From Prorocentrum cordatum (lineage: Eukaryota > Sar > Dinophyceae > Prorocentrales > Prorocentraceae), in NCBI GenBank assembly GCA_963575745.1, contig CAUYUJ010005624.1, positions 5,001 through 59,939 of the forward strand: DNA of 54,939 nucleotides. Direction: 5' to 3'. Below, one piece after another: positions 49,307 through 54,939 of this stretch. How positions within the stretch are numbered: the stretch's first letter is position 1; every line of letters begins with the position of its first letter. Below the pieces are notes generated by a model. The model was not told the DNA's origin, did not search any database, and saw nothing but the letters and a program-made list of their open reading frames with translations. Position numbers and translations under genes: made by a program.

Positions 49307-49435
49307 AATGATGATGATGATGATGATGATATGATGAGAGGAGGAGGAGGAGGAGGAGGAGGAGGAGGAGAGGAGGATGGGAGGAGGAGGAGGAGGAGGA
49401 GGAGGAGGAGGAGGAGGAGGAGATTGAGCCCCATG
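49228..49435 (+). repeat. GAT and GAG microsatellites
   Basis: GATGATGAT with ATG variants (49228-49340), then GGA units (49341-49430). Confidence 0.95.
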
Positions 49436-49539
49436 CCGACCAGCCCACGCTCCGTGCAGAGCTCGCCGAGGAGTGGCTCAGGAAGCCGCTGCTGGGAGGT
49501 CTTCGTCGGAAAGGTTAAGGAAGATTGAGCCCCATGGCG

Positions 49540-49682
49540 ACCAGCCATAATAACTGGGGGAGCTGTGGTCCTTACCCCCCTGCGGGAACCCATCGCATCG
49601 ACGATCTCTCGAGAGGGGAGTCAAAATCGATGGGCCCCCCAGGGGGGTAAGGAACACAGCTCCCCCAGTTGTGGCTGGCCTG
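49540..49682. mobile_element. M14 fold-back element with 8-bp duplication
   Basis: 143 bp made of two arms of about 60 nt: ACTGGGGGAGCTGTGGTCCT TACCCCCC in the left arm pairs with GGGGGGTAAGGAACACAGCT CCCCCAGT in the right arm. CCATGGCG flanks it at 49532-49539 and 49683-49690. Confidence 0.85.
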
Positions 49683-49756
49683 CCATGGCGGGGCTGCTGC
49701 GCTAACGTGGGCGTCGACGGAGTGGCTGAAAGCCGGATTACGCGGGCTCAAGTTTG

Positions 49757-49868
49757 GCGCCCGAGTTATCTGGGGTAACTCGGGTCCGGGGTAACTCGGG
49801 TTTGGATTCCCAAAAAAAGAAACCCGAGTTAGCCCTGACCCGAGTTACCCCTGATGATTCGGGGCTCT
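49757..49868 (+). repeat. Solo copy of the 113-bp hairpin unit
   Basis: CCCGAGTTATCTGGGGTAAC through ACCCCTGATGATTCGGGGCT, the same unit as in 35450-39643 and in the same orientation, 10 kb away. Outer ends CCCGAGTTATC and GATGATTCGGG pair, so one unit looks like a complete inverted-repeat element. Confidence 0.88.
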
Positions 49869-50600
49869 GATTAAGCGGGATTGAGCGGGAGGAAGCCGGA
49901 CTTCGGACGCGGGCAACATCAGCACTGGACCTCCCAGGACATGCACCCGAAAGTGGCGCTCAGGCGCGGGGGCGGCGCACCTGCGCTCGCCGAGGCGCAG
50001 GGGAGGAGGGGCGGCGGCTGCGGGGCCGAGCGCGAGCGGGCGACGCGCCGTCTTCGCCCAGGCGCCGCGCAGCCCGTGCGTGAAAGCGGAGGTGCTGCCT
50101 CGGCGCGGTGCGTGCTCCGTCTCGCCGCGCTCTCAGGGAGCGTGGCCACTCGCGGAAAAGGTCATGGCGCCCTCGCCAAGACACCGCGAGAGAAGTCCTG
50201 GAGTTCCGCCCGCGCCCGCCCCAACGTCTGCTGTCCTTTGCCACGCCGTCGGAAACGAGACGAGCGCTTTCGCATTCCGGTCCCCAGGTTACGTTGTGCC
50301 GCCATTGCCTCCCATGCAAGGCTGGGAATGGGAGGAGTCCGCTGACTCGTTTGGCCTGGTCAACTTGACCCATGCTACCGCCCTCCTTTCCCCCCCTGAT
50401 CTACTCCTCCTGCTGCCCCTATCATCGACCGATCTTCCCCGTACGCCGCTTCCCCTGGAAACGAAGAGGGTAGGGAGAGAGCAGGTTGGAGGGGGCGGAA
50501 GACGAGGGTGCTGGGGCGAGACGGGCGAGGGACAAGACGAGCACGAGGGATGCGGCGGCAGAGGGGGGAGGGGGAGGAAACAGAAACAGCATCATGGGAG
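49869..50600. other. GC-rich region without a recognised gene
   Basis: Frames on the plus strand (49881-50345, 50080-50808) are open but Arg/Pro/Ala rich with no motif. It may contain the promoter or 5' exons of the gene at 50976; no signal could be identified. Confidence 0.35.
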
Positions 50601-50689
50601 GAATGTGTTGCTCCCCCTGTTTCTCCAGACAATCGGCTGGCCCCTCGACAGCGCAACCGAAGGAGTAAGACGAGCGGGACCCGGGGGGC

Positions 50690-50765
50690 CTCTTTGTCCA
50701 CGTCTCTGTCCATGGCGAGCAGCTCGGCGAACAGCTGCTCGCCTGCAGCCGGCGACGCGGCGGGG
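50690..50765 (-). other. Segment shared with 21.97-22.07 kb
   Basis: On the minus strand it reads AAGEQLFAELLAMDRDVDKE, like SPWAGERLFGELVALD at 22.0 kb. On the plus strand it could be the 5' exon of the acidic gene. Unresolved. Confidence 0.35.
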
Positions 50766-50780
50766 AGGACGACCACCTCT

Positions 50781-50943
50781 GAAGGGGCCCTGGGACACAC
50801 ACAAATAAATACATACAAATATAACAAAAAAAATAGTTTCAAATATTTTCTGGGCTTCTGTCTTCCCCCCCACTTCCCATATTTTCCTATATTTTCTGGG
50901 GAGTCGACGATTAATTGTGTCTGTGTGTTTTTCCCTCTTGAAC
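50781..50943 (+). mobile_element. M5 element beside the acidic-protein exon
   Basis: The left end GAAGGGGCCCTGGGACACAC and right end TAATTGTGTCTGTGTGTTTT with CTTGAAC match M5. It lies just before the splice acceptor at 50975, so it probably makes up most of an intron. The donor would be AAG then GG, not a standard site, so the donor is not settled. Confidence 0.7.
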
Positions 50944-50975
50944 CTCCGCCTCCACGTTTCCTGTCTCTTCCTAAG

Positions 50976-52187
50976 GTGGCCTTCGGCCAGCCACTCCTCG
51001 TCGCCCGCCGCGGGCATGTGGAGCTCGAGGTGTACCCGTACAACGTCGCGGACGCGATGGTTGCCGGGTTCTTCGCTGGGGCAGCGGAGGGCGAGTGCGA
51101 GGTCTTGGGAGGAGGCGCTGGGCCAGGCCCAGCGGTCGAGGCCTTCCTTGGGGACCTCCCGACCATCCAGGAGTGCGGCGAGGGCACGGACGAGAAGTGG
51201 TTGCAGGACTGCGGCGAGCTTCCTCCCGTCCCCACCTTCCCGGCGCTGGAGGTGACGACGCTGCAGAGCTGCGTGGGCTGCGAGGCGATCGAGGGCACCG
51301 CCGAGGTGCCGAGCGCCGCGGGCCCCAGCGACGAGGTGGAGGTGCTCAAGCTGGAGTTCGGAAGCGGGGTCGGCGCTGGCGGCGCGGGCCTCGGGGCGGA
51401 CTCCGAGTGGGCCGAGACGGCGGCGGAGGTGCCGACGGTGCTGCACACCAAGATGGGGCAGCTCGCGGTGGGCAGCGCGAGCAGGGACATGCTGGAGTTC
51501 GTGAGCGGGGTCGACATCAAAGACGAGGACCTTCCCAGGGAGACGATCAAGCTGGAGGACAAGCTGGACCATGCTGCTGGGGAGGCCCACCTTCCCGAGG
51601 AGACGGTCAAGCTGGAGGACGACCACATGCCGCGGAACGAGTTCGCGGTCCAGGCGGTGGTCGTGCAGGAGATGGCCATGCACGTGGCCCTGGTGGATGT
51701 GGCCGTGCAGGGCGAGGTGCCGAGCGCGGGTGTGCGGCGGAGCTGGGAGGCCACGGTGGAGGCCAACCAGCTGGCGCACGCGAGGGCGGCCGCCGCGGCG
51801 GCATGCCGTCGTGCCCAGTGGCGGCTCGAACATGACGAGCTGGAGGGCGTTGCGGTGCCCGCCCGCTCCGAGGAGGTGCAGCAGTTCGAGGAGCTGGTCG
51901 TTGAGGGCTCCTTCGAGGTGCACTCGTGGCCGAGGAAGGGGTCCGACGGGATCGCGACGACCAAGTACATCGTGAAGGCCGGGAGCGACGACATCGCTCC
52001 GCTCACGGCCGACCGTGACCTGTGGCGGCCTGGATGGCAAGCCGACGGTGAGGAGCTTGCCCCTCCTCTGCCCTCGGCCGCCGAGGTTGCGGAGGGCCGC
52101 CAGTGGCTGCGCTCCAGCTTCCGCCCCAACTCTCCCTGGGCCAGGTGGGCGAGCCGTGAGCGGCGGCGCCAGAGGTTCAAGGGCTGA
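50976..52187 (+). CDS. Acidic protein, terminal exon
   Basis: 403 codons after the acceptor TCTCTTCCTAAG, ending TGA 52185-52187. Third codon positions are almost all G or C only in this frame. The antisense frame of similar length is a Ser/Thr string and is rejected. The protein starts VAFGQPLLVARRGHVELEVY. It is acidic in the middle, with a pair of related units (LPRETIKLED, LPEETVKLED), then an Ala/Arg-rich helix-like part (ANQLAHARAAAAAACRRAQW), and a basic end (RWASRERRRQRFKG). No known domain recognised. Four V/I/L-K-x-E sites (LKLE, IKDE, IKLE, VKLE) match the minimal SUMO consensus, a weak pattern. The 5' exon and start codon are not known. It has no neighbour on its strand in the window. 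Confidence 0.7.
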   Translation: MAFGQPLLVARRGHVELEVYPYNVADAMVAGFFAGAAEGECEVLGGGAGPGPAVEAFLGDLPTIQECGEGTDEKWLQDCGELPPVPTFPALEVTTLQSCVGCEAIEGTAEVPSAAGPSDEVEVLKLEFGSGVGAGGAGLGADSEWAETAAEVPTVLHTKMGQLAVGSASRDMLEFVSGVDIKDEDLPRETIKLEDKLDHAAGEAHLPEETVKLEDDHMPRNEFAVQAVVVQEMAMHVALVDVAVQGEVPSAGVRRSWEATVEANQLAHARAAAAAACRRAQWRLEHDELEGVAVPARSEEVQQFEELVVEGSFEVHSWPRKGSDGIATTKYIVKAGSDDIAPLTADRDLWRPGWQADGEELAPPLPSAAEVAEGRQWLRSSFRPNSPWARWASRERRRQRFKG

Positions 52188-52204
52188 GTGGGCGGTAGCT
52201 ATGT

Positions 52205-52345
52205 GTAGTTGCTAGACTCGGCTCGGGGCGCTGGCGTCTTTCTGGGGGCGGCCTGGGGGCTGCTTCGTTCTGGAGGCGGCCTGGGGGCTGCTTCGTTTGG
52301 GCCGCGGGGTCCTGGGTGCGGCCCTGGGGGCTGCGTTCGGTTGCC
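52205..52345 (+). repeat. GGCGGCCTGGGGGCTGCTTC repeats
   Basis: Three to four imperfect units of about 32 bp just downstream of the gene. Confidence 0.8.
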
Positions 52346-53409
52346 CGTGGGTCTCCGTCCCCGCGGGGGTGGTGGGGCCTTGGCCACGGTTCTCCCCTCC
52401 TGGGAGGTCCGTTGCTGGGGTGCACCTGTCTGGTGTGGCCCTCGGGCTCCTCGTCGCCACTCCCGCTTGCGAGCCGCAGCGTCGGCAGGTGGACTTTTGT
52501 CCGCCCAACCCCATACCCATACCCATACCCTCCGCCTCCTCTGCCTCCTCTGCCTCCTCCTCCTCCTCCTCCTCCTCCTCCTCCTCCTCCATCCTCCGCC
52601 TCCTCCTTCCTCCTATCCCCCTCTTCTCCGCTCCTCCTGTCGGCTCCTCCTCCGCGCCTCCTCCGCCTCCTCCTCCTGATCCCCTGCCTCCTCCTCCTCC
52701 TCCTCCTCCTCCTCCTCCTCCTCCTCCTCCGGCGGGAAGGCCGCAATCCGCGCGCACATTGGTCGCGTGCCGGCGCAAACCCTCAGCGCCGGATGCTGGT
52801 CCCGAAACACCGCCGCTGGCGACTGTAGCGCCGGGCAAGACCGCCCAGCAACCAGCCAGCGCCGCGCACCAACCAGCCCTCCCTCCTCGCTCCTCCGCCT
52901 CCTCGCCGTGCCTTCCCATGCTCCTCTCTTCCCCCTTCTGGGCCCAACCTTCCCCGTGCCACCCGTGCCTCCCCCTCGCAGGCGCTGGGGCGCAGGCCGT
53001 GCTGGCGAGGCTGCCTCCTCCATGCGCATCCCCGTGGCACTCGAGGGGCTTTCGGACGGGCGCAGCCCAAACTCGTGCATGTCGCTCCCCGTGCTGCATC
53101 CGCGGGGCACCTCGTCCTTCCCATCGCGCAAACTCTCTGTGTCGCATCCATGGCGAGCCCATGCCGCCGGCAGCGAGTCCATGTCGAATCCACACCGTGC
53201 CCGCCCCGAACCCATGTCCGAGTGCAAGTGAAGTCTGCCGTTGTAACAGGGCAAGAGAGGTCCCTCGAGGATGCAAAGCAACATTCGGCCCGCCCGCCCG
53301 CCAGGCCGGCACCCCAATACCCGTCGGCGCCCGCGGCGGCACGAGGCCCGCGGTGCGCGCGCGCAGGCAGGAGAGAGCCCAGCATCGAATCGATCAACCA
53401 GATCGGTGA
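52346..53409. other. Spacer with CTC tracts and degenerate repeats
   Basis: CCATACCCATACCCATACCC at 52510, CTC tracts at 52555-52735, and a CATGGACTCGC/CATGTCGAATCC-like degenerate repeat (53080-53230). Long frames exist on both strands but no motif supports a gene. Confidence 0.5.
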
Positions 53410-53868
53410 TCGACTCCTCCTCCTCCTCCCCCTCCTCCCCCTCCTCCCCCTCCTCCTCCTCCTCCTCCCCCCCCCATCCTCCCCCTCCTCCTCCTCCTCC
53501 TTCCTCCTCCTCCCCCCCCATCCTCACCCCGCCTGCCTCCGCCTCCTCCTCCTCCACCTCCTCCTCCTCCTCCACCTCCTCCCCACCCCCCCATACCTCC
53601 CACCTCCTCCTCCTCCTCCTCCTCCTCCTCCTCCTCCTCCTCCCCTCCGCCTCCCCCCTACCTCCTCCTCTCACCTCCTCCTCCTTCTCCCCTCCTCCTC
53701 CTCCTCCTCCTCCCTCCTCTCTCTCCTCCTCCTCCTCGGCCTCCTTCTCCCTCCTCCTCCTCCTCCGCCTACCCCCCTCCTCCTCCTCCTCCTTCCACCT
53801 CCTCCCCTCGTCCTCCTCCGCCTCCTCCTCCTCCTCCTCCTCCTCCCCTCCTCCTCCGCCTTCCGCCC
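53410..53868 (+). repeat. CTC microsatellite
   Basis: About 460 bp of CTC/CCT with C-run and CAT interruptions. Confidence 0.95.
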
Positions 53869-54099
53869 AAAACAAACAAAAACACATCCAGTAGTTTATA
53901 AAGAACCAAAAGCCTCCACCAAGGTAACGGACCGGCGGAGATCGGCAGCCGAAACGGGAGAAGTTTGTTTTTGTTTGAAGCCTCGGCACTCCACCACTCG
54001 ACAGACGCCGCGTGCAAGGACAGGAGTCGACTGGGCGGAGACCGGCAGGCTGGTAAAGGCCACCAGCCAAGAGAGCGGAATCCGAATTGGGGAGACCAA
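53869..54099. other. Spacer
   Basis: Mixed composition; CGGAGATCGGCAGCC and CGGAGACCGGCAGGC form a loose repeat (53936, 54036). No gene. Confidence 0.4.
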
Positions 54100-54100
54100 C

Positions 54101-54358
54101 AGGTACCGATACCGCTACTCCCAGGACCCCTCCCTGGGTAGTCGAAGCCAATCTGGCGCCAATCTGGCAGGCCCAATCTGGCAAGCGGGGGCAATCTGGC
54201 GAGGGAGCCAACGCGAATCCAGTCTTGCGAATAACCCAAATCCTCCAGTTTGGCCAGGCCAGATTGGCCCTTGGGGCCCAATCCAATCTGACAGTCTGGC
54301 CTTCGACTACCCAGAAAAGGTACCGATACCGATACCGCTACTCCCAGGACCCCTCCCC
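54101..54358. repeat. Inverted-repeat unit between 37-bp direct repeats
   Basis: GGTACCGATACCGCTACTCC then CAGGACCCCTCCC occurs at 54101-54136 and, with one extra GATACC, at 54319-54358. Just inside, CTGGGTAGTCGAAG (54137) and CTTCGACTACCCAG (54301) are perfect inverted repeats. The middle has five CAATCTGGC units. Confidence 0.65.
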
Positions 54359-54472
54359 GGGTGCGTCCTGACCAGACTTTCGGGGCGATCACAGCGGTGG
54401 CGACGAGGGGAGGGCCTCCCAGGAGGCCCCAAAATGGGAGAACGAGGAAAGGATCGCGGTATTGACTACCTA

Positions 54473-54633
54473 CCAGACCACCCCAACCCGACCCGAAGAC
54501 CCGAATTTCGGGATGGGGGGGGGGTACGGGTTCCATGTGTGTGTGTGTGTGTTTCTCAATGTTCCTGGACCGCCCCCCGTGGAAATGGAGGGCAACTTGA
54601 AGCCTTCGGGTTGGGTTGGGGTGATTTGGTGGG
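54473..54633 (+). mobile_element. M8 element, copy 2
   Basis: 161 bp. CCAGACCACCCCAACCCGAC at the left pairs with CTTCGGGTTGGGTTGGGGTG at the right; a GT run at 54536-54552 interrupts the middle. Confidence 0.75.
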
Positions 54634-54939
54634 TGGTGAGGCCTGGTGAGGTATGGGTGCCATGTCCGCCTCTGACCGATCGGAGTCTGAAGTCGAGCCG
54701 AATCGGAATCGGAGTCCGCGGAAGTCGAGGCGGCTCGAAGCGGAGACGTCGCTGTGGGCTCCGAGGCGTGTGGCGGCGCGGGCCCCGCCTTCCGAGGCCG
54801 CGGGCGCGGCCGCGGGCTCCTCGGGCGCGCGGGGACGGCGGGGAGGAGGAGGAGGAGGATGAGGAGGAGGAGGAGGAGGCGGAGGGGGAGGAGGAGGAGG
54901 CGGAGGAGGAGGAGGAGGAGGGGGAGGAGGAGGAGGAGG
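54634..54939. other. GC-rich end with GAG tract
   Basis: TCGGAGTC-type short repeats at 54680-54760, then GAGGCCGCGGGCGCGGCCGC shared in outline with 34440-34470, then a GAG tract from 54842 to the end. No supported gene. Confidence 0.6.

Noticed and set aside
50375-52180. 601-codon antisense frame over the acidic gene
   Set aside because: A Ser/Thr-rich shadow of the plus-strand exon, whose third codon positions are strongly G/C.
54101-54358. LTR retrotransposon
   Set aside because: The direct repeats are only 36-40 bp and the interior has no coding sequence, primer site or polypurine tract.
53075-54649. 524-codon frame near the right end
   Set aside because: Runs through a 460-bp CTC tract and an M8 element.

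Overview
The window looks like nuclear DNA of a dinoflagellate. The decisive clue is a copy of the dinoflagellate spliced leader (21 of 22 positions, minus strand 26781-26760), fused to the 5' UTR of a CCCH zinc-finger gene. A relict leader like this is what is left when a trans-spliced mRNA is reverse transcribed and put back into the genome. High GC, very sparse genes, a GC-AG intron and the mass of short repeats fit. I cannot name the species.

Layout. 1-2690: a 160-bp satellite, a 52-bp tandem array and GAT/GT-rich tails; 12740-14022 holds the same composite inverted. 4330-8075: a 90-bp satellite split by a decayed LINE reverse transcriptase (5760-7613). 10.3-16.7 kb: fold-back elements and degenerate repeats. 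16.8-20.0 kb: long GAG/CTC tracts with two minus-strand exon relics. 20-25 kb: short inverted-repeat elements and microsatellites. 25.5-26.8 kb: the CCCH retrogene, split by a 177-bp introner-like intron. 26.9-29.1 kb: a hexanucleotide block enclosed by the two ends of one MITE. 29-35 kb: MITE clusters and one minus-strand terminal exon. 35.45-39.64 kb: about 37 copies of a 113-bp hairpin satellite. 39.7-48.2 kb: more MITEs, one nested in another, and exon relics. 50.98-52.19 kb: the terminal exon of an acidic protein on the plus strand. 52.2-54.9 kb: CTC tracts and repeats.

Main theme. At least 15 families of short (about 90-220 bp) non-autonomous elements with terminal inverted repeats were read by eye; I number them M1-M16 (M15 is the single fold-back at 10.33 kb). 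Several have clear target-site duplications (6 bp for M2 and M3, 8 bp for M1, M12 and M14). Several insertions can be proved inside this window because a duplicated copy of the target still exists empty. One family (M4) forms the intron of the CCCH gene, so some of these elements behave as introners. Coding traces from 17 to 46 kb lie mostly on the minus strand and the 51-kb gene on the plus strand, so a divergent strand switch may lie between 48 and 50.5 kb. No tRNA, rRNA, CRISPR or bacterial-type operon was seen.
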